64,000 bases of DNA. It comes from Epiperipatus broadwayi. Lineage: Eukaryota > Onychophora > Udeonychophora > Euonychophora > Peripatidae. The notes under the pieces were generated by a model. That model had not been told where the DNA came from. It ran no database searches and saw nothing but the letters and a program-made list of their open reading frames with translations. A program made the translations under genes and the position numbers. Below, in pieces: positions 12,181-26,213 of the stretch. Positions within the stretch are counted from its first letter, which is position 1, and the number at the start of each line of letters is the position of its first letter. The DNA lies in NCBI GenBank assembly GCA_028023455.1, contig JAQFVV010006221.1, forward strand, positions 1,184,001 through 1,248,000. Reading direction: 5' to 3'.

Positions 12181-15100
12181 CTACAATATATATATATATA
12201 TATATTGTAACCCCTCACACCTATCACCAACACTAACAATTACCCGGGGGCACCAATTCTATGGATCATAGAATAAAATATTTATTTAACTTTACCTAAA
12301 TCTATTCATGAGGCTCTTAATTAAAGCTTTCACCTAAAACTAACTCAGTTGAGGGATACAGAGGTGTATGAGGTGTACAATGTACATTAGATGTGGGAGA
12401 AAATATTATAACTAATAGGAATAAACATCTATCAAGTTCTATGCTAAACAAAAATTAAATTGGTAATATTCTACCAGCTAAAATTAATTAATAATACTCT
12501 ATATTTCATCTCCCATCATCCATATGCACTGAACAACCTCTACTATGTTATACAATTAAACTAATAACTAAAATAAAATAATAATAAAAATATTTTAGAA
12601 ATTGTAATGTATAATTCACTAGATCTAAACTCAAACTAAACTTATCATTACTGAATTTTAATTACTCACTACTCTAATCTGGCTAAATGAATTTATTATC
12701 TAATCTAAATTATATATTGAAGATCTCGGGGAATTAACTTATGGTATGGCTTGATCTAACATTTTTATACCTCAAATTATTATTTAACACTATGAAAATA
12801 ATATTATAAACCAAACAATACCCTAATTAGATACTTGCAGTTAGATAATGAAAGAAATCAGGCACATTTTGATTTCAATTCATCATCTAAACAAAAATTA
12901 AATAACAAAACCCTTTTAAAAATGATCAGTAGGTAATTGGCATCTCATATAGTGCTTGAATCAAGGAAATCCATATCATCAGATGTAGAGATTTATTATA
13001 ATTAAATAAAATACAACTATGTTACATTAAATAAAATAAATGTATAAGCATGTGTGGAAGTGTGAAACATGAATGAATGCTATAGAAGAAACTCCAAATA
13101 CAAATTTAGATAACAAAATATTTATTAATCAAATAGAAAAATAGCTAAATCAACATTTACTTTTCTTTTATTGGTATGAACACAAATTCAAAAGGGATTT
13201 AATATCATTGAGTACAGGTTATACAAGAAGATATAATACAACATGATTCGTTAACTTTTTACATCTACTATATTTCATTCATCAGAACATTTTGATATAT
13301 TGGTAAACATTTTATTTGAAACATTAAATGAACTAAATAAGTCCCTATCATTTGCTATAAAGAAATGGCTTTTTAGCTATCAGTTATTTCTGATAGACTT
13401 ATACAAAAATAAAAAATAAATAAATATGACCTTACACTTTTAGTAACTGATTACTAAATTATCTTATACTCAGCATTTTGCTGGATAACATTCATTTACC
13501 AATGACAACAACATAGATTAATATTCTAATTACACTGAACAAATTAAGATTTTGCATTGTTACTTTAAAATTATCTTAAATAAAATTAAAATAAGGGGTT
13601 TTAAACTAGGAATAATATTGGACTACCTTACCAAAGAAAATAAACACTTCTATTAATTAAATGTATTTTTCTTTGTAATTTTGAAGTACAGAATTCTATT
13701 GAATAACTAGGTTCTGCTTTGCCAAAATAAAGTAAATCCTTGTATTCATTAACTATGTCCTATCTATGCTTGATTATTTATGCAAATTATGATTAAATGA
13801 TAAAAATCAATGAGATGAAGCTTAAATGATTACTACAAATGTTTTAACATGATAAGTAAAGTTCTACATTGATAATGAATTTTTTTATATCTCAAAATTA
13901 ACCATTTGTGCTTGAATATGCTGTGTGTCAAAGAAAATAAATAAATAATGTTAATCAATCTAATCGGTTTGCTTATGATATTTCAATATAATCATAATAC
14001 GGATGAAAGCGAAGATCAATCAATCTTTATTTATTAACTACAATACAGCTGTTTTATAAGACACTATACTTTCCTTTTATTCTTTTTTATCCATAAACTA
14101 TCAAACACTAGGCTATAGCATAAGCTGGAAAACATCCAATATACACATGGGATAAAAGATTTCTATAATTCAAATCAGATAAATACAACAATAACTTCCA
14201 AGTCTATCTTTAAGACTAAATAACTGGTGGAATAACTCATCACCAAATGAAAATTAGGGAGATAACATCTCTAGCTTCATACACATTTACTTCATCATAT
14301 CAAATATAAAAGGAGGATTTAATCCACTCTTATCAAAATACTACAATACATGAATAAGAAAAGGAATATTCAATTCCATACACTACACTACACTGCACGG
14401 CACTGGGCAAACTACCCATATTAAATATTCAACTAACAAATACACTGACTCAATCCCATAAAATATAAACATTGTGAACTTTATAGCATATAGCCACAAA
14501 AATACTTTTCATTCAGTCATAACAAAGAAATAATAATTCTCTCTTAAATAACGTTCTAATTCTTCAAAATGATTGATCATCTTTTTCTTCCGAATCCGAT
14601 TGATTTAAAATCATTTTTACTTGCAATTACATATAATTATAAATAAGTTTAATAATAGACACACACATATATAAGCATATGATATACAGACCATTTAAAG
14701 TCTCAGTAAGCAAAGAATTACTGTTAAAATATTAATTATTACTGTTAGAATTAATAAAGAATAAATATCTCATATCTGACAATATTTAGAACTTGGTAAT
14801 GTTCAAAGAACAGTTGGAGAATAAAATACTAATTTTATGGACAAAGCAAGACAAATAATTTTTTTATAATAATAATGCATTGATATTGGCATGAATCTGT
14901 AGTTAAATTGAACCTAAATAAATAATAAAATTGTATGTTATAGATGAAATAATTATTGAAAATAATGGTATTCTAATTTATAAAAAAAATATATATGGTA
15001 AGATTTAATATAATGAACTCTTTTTTAAAATACTTATTCACCCCTATTAATCTATAAATGGATTCTTCCATTCATTTTATTATATGCGTGGGTTATTAAC

Positions 15101-17378
15101 ACACACATGACCAAACTTATCTTATTAAAATAATAACAATAATTAAAAAAAATTACCAGTACAATATCTTCCATTAATACTGTACATTTATGAGTTCTAG
15201 GAGAACAAAAATATAATAATACATATAATAAACATATTTAACTTACACTATCTATCTAAATACCATTACATAAAATAAAGTTTTCTTCTTTTTTTTTCTT
15301 CCTTCCAAATGAAACGAAAAGTTTATCAATAGTTTTACATGACTTTCCTTGTCATGTCTCCAAATAGATAAGGAAAATAATTATAACGCATAAGACAAAT
15401 ATTGACACAATGGCACAATTCCTGCAGGAGAAATGACACAATATTATTTTTGATTTGGAATAACAGGTTCAATGTTCTAGCAGTTTACTATGAATTCCTG
15501 TTAATGCTGTGTTTTAGGAAACATTAATTAGGCAATGCACACTTTAAGATGTATAAGGTAATATTTCCTATTCATTCATGAAATTTTAAAATGCCTTCAA
15601 TAAGTGGAAACATATAAGTTTATCCATTTATCATTTATTTTATGTGTTAGTATTAGAAAACAGGTAAATATCAATTGTTCATTTCTTTTGCACACATAAT
15701 TTTTATCTTCTTCAATGAGTAAAAGTAGAAATAAACGTCTATTATTCCAATAAATATATCAATAAAATTATATAATTCTTGTGTATATTTTTGAATTTTC
15801 TTTTATATTTAACTTAAAATCTATTTATTAAAGTTCTGAAAATGTTCAATGACAGTTCACATCTTTCCCACATATAAATGACACATGTAGCAGTTATTCC
15901 CTTCATAGTATAATTAAAACTTAAAAACTTAATTGTTATAAAATAAACAAACATTCTTTTATCCTTTCCTGTTAATTTTAAATTTAAATAAAACAATTTT
16001 ACAGTCCTATCAAGCATTCCCATTTCTTAAATAATAATAATTTATCTTGAATAATAGAATATAACACTTACATGTACTTTAGCATAACGTTGAGACAATT
16101 TAAATGATCAGCTGGAGCAAAATTGACATATCTTAGTGGTTTTTAAGTACACATTTCGCAAACAAATAATATATTTAAATTTTCAACTTGAACTCTGGAA
16201 GAGGAAAAATAATTGCACTATTAAACTTTGCTAAATAAAATTAGTTATAGCTGTCCTTGGTTAGCTATAATTGCCCTCGTAAAAGTTTTAATAATTGACT
16301 GACCGACTGACTAAAGTAATAATAATAGACTGCCCTCTTAAAAGTAATAAGTATTCCTTTTATATATTTTTTAATAATCATTACATCACCTTGTTCCCTT
16401 CCAAATGTCTATGATAACATTACATCACCAGAAAAAGATTGTCAATCGCTCCTCTCACTTGCAAACTTACTTAATTATGCAAAAACTTGAGACAGTAAAA
16501 AAAAATAGAGATAAAAAAAATATTTTGTCTTTTAAATAAATGGGAAAAAAATACTGAACTAATAATTAAATGTTATTTAAAGCAGTAGAATAAAATTGAT
16601 GACAATTATTTTAATAAATAAAATATTTTACAGTATTTGTCATTAAATAATTCACCAATCTATAATCCATTGATTTATTTAAAATGTAGTTAAGCTAGTT
16701 TTTTTAATACTATTATTGATATAGTTAAATATTTGAATGTGATGTGGGATATTTAATGGTTTAATGAAACATATGAATGAAAAATAAAGTTGGATAATGC
16801 ATGAATATTCAGTAGTAATATGTTATAGGTATTATACTATACTGACTGAAATGACAATGTGAATGATGATGAGTGAAACATATTTTACTGTTTATGCTAT
16901 AAATTTAAAATGTACAAAACAAATGGACTAGAAAATCATTCTAATAGAACTGAATACTGCTTTATGAGCAAATAAAACAAGTAAGCAACAACTTGAACTG
17001 TACTGACTATGCATATAATAAACTATCCCCTATTCTATCACTGATTATACCCCAAAACAAGATACTAAACATCTAAGAAATCTTTTAATTACACCTACAC
17101 TTACTTTTGATTACAGTTTTAAGTCAAAATAATTTTTTTAAAAAAAAATTTCACGTTATTTCATTTTTTTAAAAAGAGGATTATATCAGATATTACTGAT
17201 ATACTAGCACACTACTACAATGACTATTTCTGGTGCCAAACCAGAAGGTCACAATATATATATATATAAATTTGATATTTGTTAATAAAATTGAATGGGG
17301 GTAGTTAGGGTAAGGGAATGGTAGGGTGGTTGTCCCTGGGATGAGAGAAAATATTTCAAATAATGAAATTTAATATTT
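12181..17378. other. No feature recognised; AT-rich DNA with a TA run
   Basis: A TA run (12187-12206) is followed by tgtaacccctcacacc, which could be the start of an LTR, but no matching second copy or TG...CA pair was found. A perfect small stem (gcattgttt with aaacaatgc, about 12127-12151) sits just upstream. The rest is AT-rich intergenic or intron DNA. Confidence 0.4.
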
Positions 17379-19914
17379 AAGTAAGATATTAATATCCAAA
17401 ATATATAAGTAATTTTATGTATTATATTATATAATAGCCCAAGCAACCTGAAGAGATCACTCTCAGAGATCAATCCAGTTAACTTGTTAGAGTAACTATA
17501 CATCATGCATTATAATTATAAGTAAAAGTAAGTATAAGTACTATTCAAAAGAAATAGATATTCATCATCATGAATGATCAACAATTAAAATCAACAGTCA
17601 ATCTTGTGACTGGATTTAAAATGGACCTACTGTAGACCAGGCCAACTATTTAGCCATTGCCAGTTTGGGCATTACTTAACTATTAATTTGGATGCACCAA
17701 CTTAAGTGCTCATCCATAGAATATAAAACCATAAAAATAATAGTGCTGGTATATTAAAATATGCTTATCATCATCAATACTCTGGTCATTTAGGACCATT
17801 AATATACTAATGAACAATAAATTTAAATTCTAATAATGACTAAACTAAAATAAAATGTAGTGCATGGACTTTAAAGAGTATTCTCCTTGTGTCAACTAGG
17901 ATGGTGATGATAATAATTGATGGGAATATCACCATCACTGGATGCCCCTAAACACTAATATACACCCCTTCCATATAATCAGACTTATGCCCATATCTAA
18001 CTCAGAGAACATAAGCTCTAAACTTATTGTGATCAAAAGATGATGCAAATATAATATTCTACAAACCATTTAGAATTAACTTCAATGGAATAATTTTGAC
18101 AATTAAATACAAGTTCATTAATAATAATAATAAAATAAAGTTAAGGTCTGTAGAATATGACTATTCACATATTAATTAAGTCTCTGGATTTTGAGTAATA
18201 TACAGCTAATAAAACTATCATTGTGATTTACATGATTAATACAAAATTCAAGTTTATTACATTAATTTACAATACCTCACAATGGAATTTAATATACAAT
18301 TAATACATTTTAATTGACATTTAAAAAATGATTAAATTTTACTTGTGTTCTATTTGATAAGAATTGATATATATGCACACAGACATGGGACATAATATTT
18401 TCTGAACATATTTGACTTGCCATAAAATAAAATACATGATTAAAATTTTTAGGTTATATTTTTAATAATACAAACTCCTTATGTTGGGTTTACTTAAAAC
18501 ACATGTATATAATCATACTAGATGTATGATATAATAATTTATTATTTAATATAAAATATTTAAATTGTCATCTATAAGTGACATTAATTTTTATAATAAT
18601 TCCATTTTGAATATACATAAAGTACACATATACATGTGTATATAAAAAAATAACTTGAATCAGTTATTAAAAATTTTCATAAAAAGTTTTTTTTTTTTTT
18701 TAAAAAAAATAATATCAATTTTTGACAGGTCACTCTTAATTAATCGACTATACAAACTTTTTTCTTTCTATAAGAATTGTCTATGAATCAATCATTACAT
18801 TTAGATTTCAATTCAAGCAAAATTATTTATTTGTTAACTTTTAAACTATCTATATTTTTTAGTGTCATTTTCATTAATGAAATTATTTAAAATATCAGTC
18901 TCAATATATATCACTATCACAGGTTGCTCTTGATTAGAACACTTTTAATATTTAAATATATAGGTTTTAAAATGTCATTTTTACTAAAAAAATTATTTAA
19001 AATTTCATTCTCATTATATGTAATGCTACTTACCACACATGTTTATTTGTGCTTCTCTGCATACAGATAAATCCTTTAGCAAGCTAAGGAATTCTCTTGG
19101 TAAACTGGTCTTAGTAAAACTGGTATAATATAGGATTGTCACCATCAGGAAAGTATAATCAGGTAACTTCAGTGATACCCATTCTGCCAAGGATTGGATA
19201 TACTTCAGGCAAGCAAACTGTCTTCCAGAACACATTTGTAGCTATGAAACATTTGAAGTTGACCCCTTTCTCCATGTGACTTCAAACTCCACTATCATAA
19301 ACTATAGAGCAGCTTTTTGACTTGCCCTCCTTCCAGTCTTATATCATCATTATAGTTTTCTGTACTAATCTGGAGTCTTGTGCTAGCAAACTCTTCTGGC
19401 CAGCTATAATTACTGCCAACTCTACAGTAAACTACATTTAGCCAAATCTAATCTAATCTTTTTACCCACTCTTTTACAGCTAGATTTCTGATGAGACAAA
19501 AATACACTAATTTAAAATTGTTTCTTTGATTAAAACCAATTTTAATCAAAACCTATTTTGGGAATTTTATTAAAAGTATGATCAAGTTTTTACTTGAAAA
19601 AAGATTTCTAATAGATAGAAATTTTGTTCAATTAATTAAAAAGTTTTCAAAATAGATAATAACAATCGTTTACAAGTATCAGTTCTATTTTAACATAAAA
19701 CATGCTTGTTTTTAATTTCAAAATCAGAACTCAATGAAAATATTTATTAGACCTTCTTAAATGTTTAATTTATAATAAAGCCTTATTTTAAATCTTAAAA
19801 TTATTTAATTTTTTACTATGATTATTTTATTCTAGGAAATGTAAAAAAATATCTACAAAATTTTTGTCCGGGTTTATTTCTACTTTTTTCCATGCCATGT
19901 AACATACTTGTTAT
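17379..19914. repeat. 2.5-2.6 kb duplicated segment, copy A
   Basis: The segment starts near aagtaagatattaatatcc and runs to atgccatgtaacatacttg. It matches 21170-23803 collinearly over its length, for example gatcactctcagagatcaat, caatcttgtgactggat, tgctcatccatagaatat and aaatcctttagcaagc. No coding frame is conserved between the copies, so it is a duplicated non-coding segment or a large repeat family member. Confidence 0.75.
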
Positions 19915-20189
19915 ATAACTCTCCTTGTATGAAAAAAGAAAAATAGAAATGAAACATCTATCTAACAATACATAATATACATGCATAATCAAAACAGTTC
20001 ATAGATCAAACTATGTACTCATCAATTTTTTTTAGAGACCTGATAGGCATCTGACAGCTAACATAATGAATAGTGACCTGCAATCAACCATTGGACTATA
20101 AGTGTGCAATGTACCATAAACACCAAGACAGCTACATCTATTGAGACACTATAACTATCACAACCCTTGATAAAGATAGCACAAAAATC

Positions 20190-20362
20190 TTTGTAAAGTC
20201 CTGCTCCCTTGGAGGGGCTGAGAAATGCAACACTATGCCCTGCTTCATTGAGTTTTAGAGGCTGGAATATACAAATTATGCTCTGCTTCTTTGAGTCTTA
20301 TAGGTTGGGAAATATAGAACTATGTCTTTCTTTTTTTCTTGGAGACTTAGAATCTGGAATCA
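20190..20362. repeat. Tandem repeat, about 56-bp period, three units
   Basis: Units share a core of the type tatgcyctgctTcnttgag followed by ttttagaggctggaatata. The third unit is more diverged. An open frame over it is an artefact of the repeat. Confidence 0.55.
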
Positions 20363-20630
20363 TAGCAGGATTTGTTAAATGTGTTATGATAAACAATATG
20401 AAATCAGAAAATGGGTTGGAGCAAATAGCCAAAATAGAATACACACTGCAGCATTGCATGAAAACATTGCATCCTCAGCCAATGACAAAAATGCCATCTA
20501 TCATCAAAATTGAAAATACAGCTAAACAAACTTCAACAATCAAACAATCCAATTTCCAAAATAATAGATTTTCTATTTAACTTTAAACATGAACCCTTTT
20601 AATCATACATGAAAACTAATATTTTATAAT

Positions 20631-20935
20631 TTAAAATCACCAATACTCTTGTCACATATTTCACAGTAATTTTTAAAATTATTTCTGCATAAAATACATA
20701 ATTTTTTTATCAGTTGTGGTTGAGATCAAGTTGAGTGTTAATTTTGTAGTGATGATCAACAGTATGTGATCATTATCAGAATTTAAAATCATCAATACTC
20801 TTGTTACATATTTCATAGTAATTTTTAAAATCAATTCTGTATAAAATGCATACTTTTTTTCTTTCTCAGTTGTGGATGAGATCAAGTTGAGTGATAATTT
20901 TGTAGTGATGATCATTAGTATGTGATCATCATCAG
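20631..20935. repeat. Tandem duplication, about 150-bp period, two units
   Basis: Both units contain aatactcttgtnacatattt, cagttgtgg(t/a)tgagatcaag and tttgtagtgatgatca. The - strand open frame at 20679-20954 is produced by the repeat and is not a gene. Confidence 0.65.
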
Positions 20936-21169
20936 CCCTAAGTTGTGCAGACATTTATAATGATTTCCACAAATACATGATCATCATCCCTCAGTTGGGT
21001 AGCCATTTATAATGGAATGGAAAAGATGGGTTGAATCTGGGGTGATGATAAACCATCATCAAACCCAGTTCAAAATAAAATATTTTAATTTACAAAAAAG
21101 TATAATATTTAGGATATAAGTATAATTTTTAAAGTAACGTAATATTAAAATAAGAAATATTATTGAATA

Positions 21170-22579
21170 AAGTAAGATATAGAGATATTAAAGTATGTTG
21201 TTCAAGATATTAAAAATCTTTAAAGTAATTTTATGTATTAAATTATATAAGAGCATGAGCAACCTGAAGAGATCACTCTGAGAGATCAGCCCAGTTAACA
21301 TAGAGTAACTATATCATCAATAACCATTCATCATCAATGACCAACAATCAAAATAAATCAACAGTCAATCTTGTGACTGGATATTATTAAATGGATCGAC
21401 TGTAAACCAGGCTAGCTTGGGCAATTATTTAACCATTAATTTTGATTGCACCAACTTATGTGCTCATCCATAGAATATAAAAACATAAAAACAATAATGC
21501 TGATATATTATAGCATGCTGATTATCATCAATGCTCTGGCCATTTAGTATCATTAATGTACTGGCCAACTATAAACTTAAATTCTAATAGTGACTAAATT
21601 AAAATAAAATGTAATCCATGGGCTTCAAATTGTATTCTCTTTGCACAAACCAGGATGATGATGATGATTGATGAAAATATCATCATCATCATTGGATGCT
21701 GATAAACACTAATATACACTCCCTTCCATATATCCATAGTTATGCACAAATGTAGCTCAGAGAACATAAGCTCTATAACTGTTACTGTGGTCAAGATATG
21801 ATGCAAATATATTCTATAAACCATTTAGAATTAAGTTCACTAGAATAATTTTAACAATTGAATACAAGTTTATTAATAACAATAAAAAAATTAATGAAAT
21901 TAAGCTCTGTAAAATATGGCTATACATATATCAATTAAGTCTTCTGATTTTGAGTAATATGCAATTAAAAAAACACTATGATTTACATGATTAATACAAA
22001 ATTGAAGTTACTACATTGATTTACAATATCTTTTAGTGAGTTTACTTAAAATGTATATATATGGGCACAGGTGCAGGTTTTATAATATATAATGAATACA
22101 TTTCAATCGACATTTAATAAAAAATTTAAAATGGTTAAATTTTACATATTTGATTTGTGATAAAATACATGAGTAAAATTTTTTATGTTATATTTTTAAT
22201 AATAGAACCCTCTTATGTTGGGTTTACTTAATATTTAAATTGTCATAATCTATAAGTGACATTAATTTTTATAATAATGAATTCCATTTTGAATATACAT
22301 AAAATTCACATATACACGTGTATAAAAATAATTTGAATCAGTTATTAAACACTTTCATAAAAAGTTTTCATTTTTCTTTAAAAAAATAATGTCAATTTTT
22401 GATAGGTCACTTTCAATTAATCAATTATAAAAAAATTTTTTTCTTTCTATAAAATTGTCTATGAATCAATGATTACTTTTAGATTTCAATTCAAGCAAAA
22501 TTATTTATTTGTTAACTTTCAAACTATCTAGATTTTTTAATGTCATTTTCTTTAAAGAAATTATTTAAAATATCAGTCT

Positions 22580-22672
<93 letters not shown>

Positions 22673-23803
22673 TATCACAGGTCATTCTTGATTATAACAT
22701 TTTTAATATTTAAATATATAGGTTTTAAAATGTCATTTTTATTAAAGAAACTTTAAAATTTCATTATTATATATAACACTCCTTACCACATATGTTTATT
22801 ATTACTTCTCTATATAGAGATAAATCCTTTAGCAAAATAAGGAATTCTCTTGGTTGGCTGGTCTTAATGAAACTGGGAAGTCCAGGATTGTCAGCATCAG
22901 GAAAAGCATAAACAGGTAACTGCAGTCATCCCTCTTCTGCCCAGGATTGGATATACTTCAGACAAGCAAAATGTCTTCTAGAACATATTTGCAGCTATGA
23001 AACACTTGAAATTGATCTATTTCTACATGTGAATTCAAACTCCACCATTATGAACTATAGAGAAGCTTTTTGACTTTCCCTCCTTGCAGTCTTATATCTT
23101 CATTGTAGTTTTCTGACTTGATCTGTAGTACTCTGCTAGCGAACTTTTCTGGCCAGCTATAATTACTGCCAACTCTACAACAAACTATAATTAGCCAACC
23201 CTAACCTATTCTTTTTATCCAGTTTTTTATAGTTAGATTGCTGGGATGACAAAAATACACTAATTAAAAACTGGTTTTTATTAAAAACAATTTTAATCAA
23301 AAGCTACTTTTGAAATTTTATTAAAAGTATGATCAAGTTTTTAATTAAGAAAAGATTTCTAATAGATAGAAATTTTGTTCAATTAATTAAAAAAAAATTG
23401 AAATAGATAATAGAAATTGTTTATAATTATCAGTTCTACTTTAACATAAAACATGTTTGTTTTTAATTTCTATATGAGAACTCAATGAAAATATTTATTA
23501 GACCTTTTTAATAGTATATACAAGTTCTTTAAAACACTGGTTGAAGAAGCTGTTAATAGCAAACAATCAAAATGAGTTAATTCAGCCTAAATGCTTGTAT
23601 ATCCTATTACAATTATTGGAGAAACTAAATTTTTTATAGACCTTTTTAAATGTTTAATTTATAATAAATCTTTATTTTAAATCCAGAATTATTTAATCTT
23701 TTACTATAATTATTTTATTCCAAGAAATGTAGAAAAATGTCTACAAAATTTTTGTCTATGTTTATTTCTACTTTCCTGTGTGCCATGTAACACACCTGTT
23801 ACA
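21170..23803. repeat. Duplicated segment, copy B, ending just before the SLC28 exon
   Basis: Copy B is collinear with 17379-19914. It differs by an 88-bp TA expansion at 22582-22669, where copy A has only tatatatat, and by an extra 130-bp block at 23510-23645 flanked by agacctttttaa. It ends 65 bp before the exon at 23869. Divergence is moderate, so the duplication is not recent. Confidence 0.75.
22582..22669. repeat. (TA)n microsatellite, 88 bp
   Basis: Uninterrupted TA dinucleotides. The homologous site in copy A carries only a few units, so the expansion arose after the duplication. Confidence 0.95.
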
Positions 23804-23868
23804 ATATATATGTATGTGTGTGTATTATATAACAATTAATATGACAATGGTGTGATTAATCCTTTTAG

Positions 23869-23996
23869 ATTAGTGCAAGTCATCTTCTATCAGCTTCCGT
23901 AATGTCAGCACCAGCTGCTTTAGCTATTGCAAAACTTTTCTATCCAGAGACAGAAACACCTGTTAAGAATATTGAAAACTTGGATACCAGATTAGG
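23869..23996 (+). CDS. Internal exon of a concentrative nucleoside transporter (SLC28/CNT family)
   Basis: The exon encodes 42 residues plus two bases and contains the family signature SASVMSAPAALAIAKLF followed by YPETET. CNT proteins are plasma-membrane, sodium- or proton-coupled importers of nucleosides; this segment corresponds to the conserved core shortly before the region with the NVLEAA motif. The acceptor is ccttttag ending at 23868 and the donor is gtatgt at 23997. The exon ends after two bases of a glycine codon, which is completed by the first base of the exon at 33346. The reading frame is open throughout. The family call rests on remembered similarity to vertebrate SLC28 proteins; the paralogue cannot be decided. 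I did not find the exon immediately upstream. Confidence 0.9.
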
Positions 23997-24439
23997 GTAT
24001 GTTACATTACTTTAACAAAGAACTTATCATAACTACAAATATAAACAGAACTAATTCACATATACATATTATACATTTTTGGAACTAAATATTTACATAT
24101 ATATATATATATATAGAAAAATTAGATAAAGGAAAAAGCTTTATAAACTAAACAGTAAATTTATTTGCCATGTTCGTGACCTGCATCTTGATGAAACTTG
24201 GAATACCTGATAATTTTTTTTCATAAAATTTCTCACATTGATCCCACAGCCATCATTTCACTATTTTTATCTAGAGCATATTTAATAATTTTTTTCAATT
24301 ATGGGTTAACTAATCTTATATTTTACTGTCCATCAACATTGTGAAAAGAAGCTGAAAAAATCTTTTCCTTGCAATGGACTATTTAAAATTGTTTCATTTT
24401 GGCTATATATAAAAATAATGAAATACAATATATATATTT

Positions 24440-24930
24440 ATTAGTAAATAAAATCAAGTCATATATCACATGACTTAATTTGATATGAGCATATAGATCT
24501 AACAAGCTTTATCAATAAATGCTGCCAGAGAAGCATTTAAAATCTCTTTCTAAAAACTATCCCCACCCCCAAACCAGTTTCAAGCTATTGACATGCTCAT
24601 TATTTTAGTTTATACTTACAAGCTTATCAAACTATGTCACATGATATATAACTTGATTTTATTTACTATTATAGTTTTGCTTTTAAGTCTTAAGCAATGT
24701 ATATGGTGCAGCTGAAGTTTTTTCAGACCCATATAGCTATTTGAATTAGATAGTTGGATTTAAAGACATATAAGTGTCCAGATCTAGCGTCTGAAATATT
24801 CTAGTGCCTTGCTGAGGATAACCAATAGCTTGAAACTTGAGGATGAGAATATTTTTAGTTAGATTTTAAGTGCTTCTCTTTTGGCATTTATCGATAAAGC
24901 TTGTTAGATCTATTAGCATGCTCATTATTT
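24440..24930. mobile_element. Nested foldback repeat
   Basis: An inner pair (agtaaataaaatcaagt near 24443 with acttgattttatttact ending 24672) is combined with a pair of atgagcat...gatctaacaagcttta near 24485 and its complement at 24880-24925. The arms interlock rather than nest simply, suggesting two overlapping insertions or rearrangement. No coding frame was seen. Confidence 0.55.
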
Positions 24931-24950
24931 TAGTTTTAAGATATATATAA

Positions 24951-25724
24951 ATTATCAATGTGAAAAATAGTCATATAGAATTTAAATATAAAATTTAATA
25001 ATATTTATTGTACTGAGTATATTTTCATGCTTTGGCATCATATTTATGGTCAGTCTGCTGAGAATATTAATTTTTTGCTGATTTAAATGCTATTAGTTTT
25101 TGAATCATTACACATTCATTTTGTGTAATGAACCACACCTTTTTTAATTTACATTTGTGATCATTTCTCTCTTCACACATACCTCCAACATTACTCAGAT
25201 CATAACCATGCTCTCCTTCATAACCATGGAAGACAAATGGACCAAATGCTTCAGGTTTATTCTAAGATTTTCTGTTCATTAATGAGTATTAAATCACTCC
25301 AGTTTCAAGACCTGCCCCAGTCCCACCACAATACACAAATGGGATCAGAGTGGGGTATTAGAATTGGAGTAACTCAATGCTCATTAATGTTTGGAAGATC
25401 TAAGATCAGATCTGAAGTATTTAGTTAATCTATATTTCATGGTCATGAGAGGAAGCATGGCCATGGATGTGATCTGAGTGCTATTTGAAGTTAAGTGCAA
25501 AGGGAAATGATCACAAACATAAAATAAAAAAGGTGTGATTTATTACACAAAATGAATATGTAATGAATCAAAATACTAATAGCATTTCAAATCAACAAAG
25601 AATTAATGTTCACCACAAATTGGCCATGAATATGACATGAAAGCATCAAAAGTATACTCTGTACAATAAATATTATAAAATTTTATATTTAAACTCTGTA
25701 TGAGTATTTTTTCACATTAATATT
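24951..25724. mobile_element. Foldback MITE with arms of about 220 bp
   Basis: The left arm (attatcaatgtgaaaaatag to ccacaccttttttaattta, 24951-25155) is matched by an inverted right arm (aaaaaaggtgtgattta to tttttcacattaat, about 25500-25724). The centre holds no recognisable protein. Terminal bases and any target duplication (possibly TA) are unclear. Confidence 0.7.
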
Positions 25725-25760
25725 TAGAATGGCAGAGTATGGAAATATATATATATATAT

Positions 25761-26190
25761 ATGTTATAATTCAAATTTGCATATGTTTGATCATTTGCAT
25801 AACAAAGTAGTTTCTTTCTTCTTTATAACCTAAAACTGAATACACTTTCAGTGAAGTTCACCATAATCATCATGGTGAACTATATGTTATAATTCAAATT
25901 TGCATATGTTTGATCATTTGTATAACAAAGTAGTTTCTTTCTTCTTTATAACCTAAAACTGAATACACTTTCAGTGAAGTTCACCATAATCATCATGGTG
26001 AACTATATGTTATAATTCAAATTTGCATATGTTTGATCATTTGCATAGCAAAGTAGTTTCTTTCTTCTTTATAACCTAAAACTGAATCAGAGAACCTATG
26101 ATTATGGTGAAAATTCACTGAAAGTGCACTCAGCTTTGGGTTATAAAAAAGAAACTACTTCATTACACAGATGAAGAAACATATGCAAAT
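25761..26190. repeat. 123-bp tandem array with inverted last half-unit
   Basis: Units begin atgttataattcaaatttgc at 25761, 25884 and 26007 with nearly identical sequence. Each contains an internal palindrome, gttcaccataatcatcatgg with ccatgatgattatggtgaac on the other strand. The third unit switches at gaatcagag to an inverted copy ending gaaacatatgcaaatt. This is a foldback-type satellite. Confidence 0.8.
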
Positions 26191-26213
26191 TAGAAAAATA
26201 AATATATATATAT

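Noticed and set aside
12207-12300. tgtaacccctcacacc as a possible LTR start
   Set aside because: No matching second copy and no terminal CA or target duplication were found.
20209-20580. 123-codon + frame
   Set aside because: Its first part is a 56-bp tandem repeat and the rest has no domain-like composition.
24951-25724. The centre of the foldback as a gene (63-codon frame at 25237)
   Set aside because: No motif, and composition is like the surrounding non-coding repeat.
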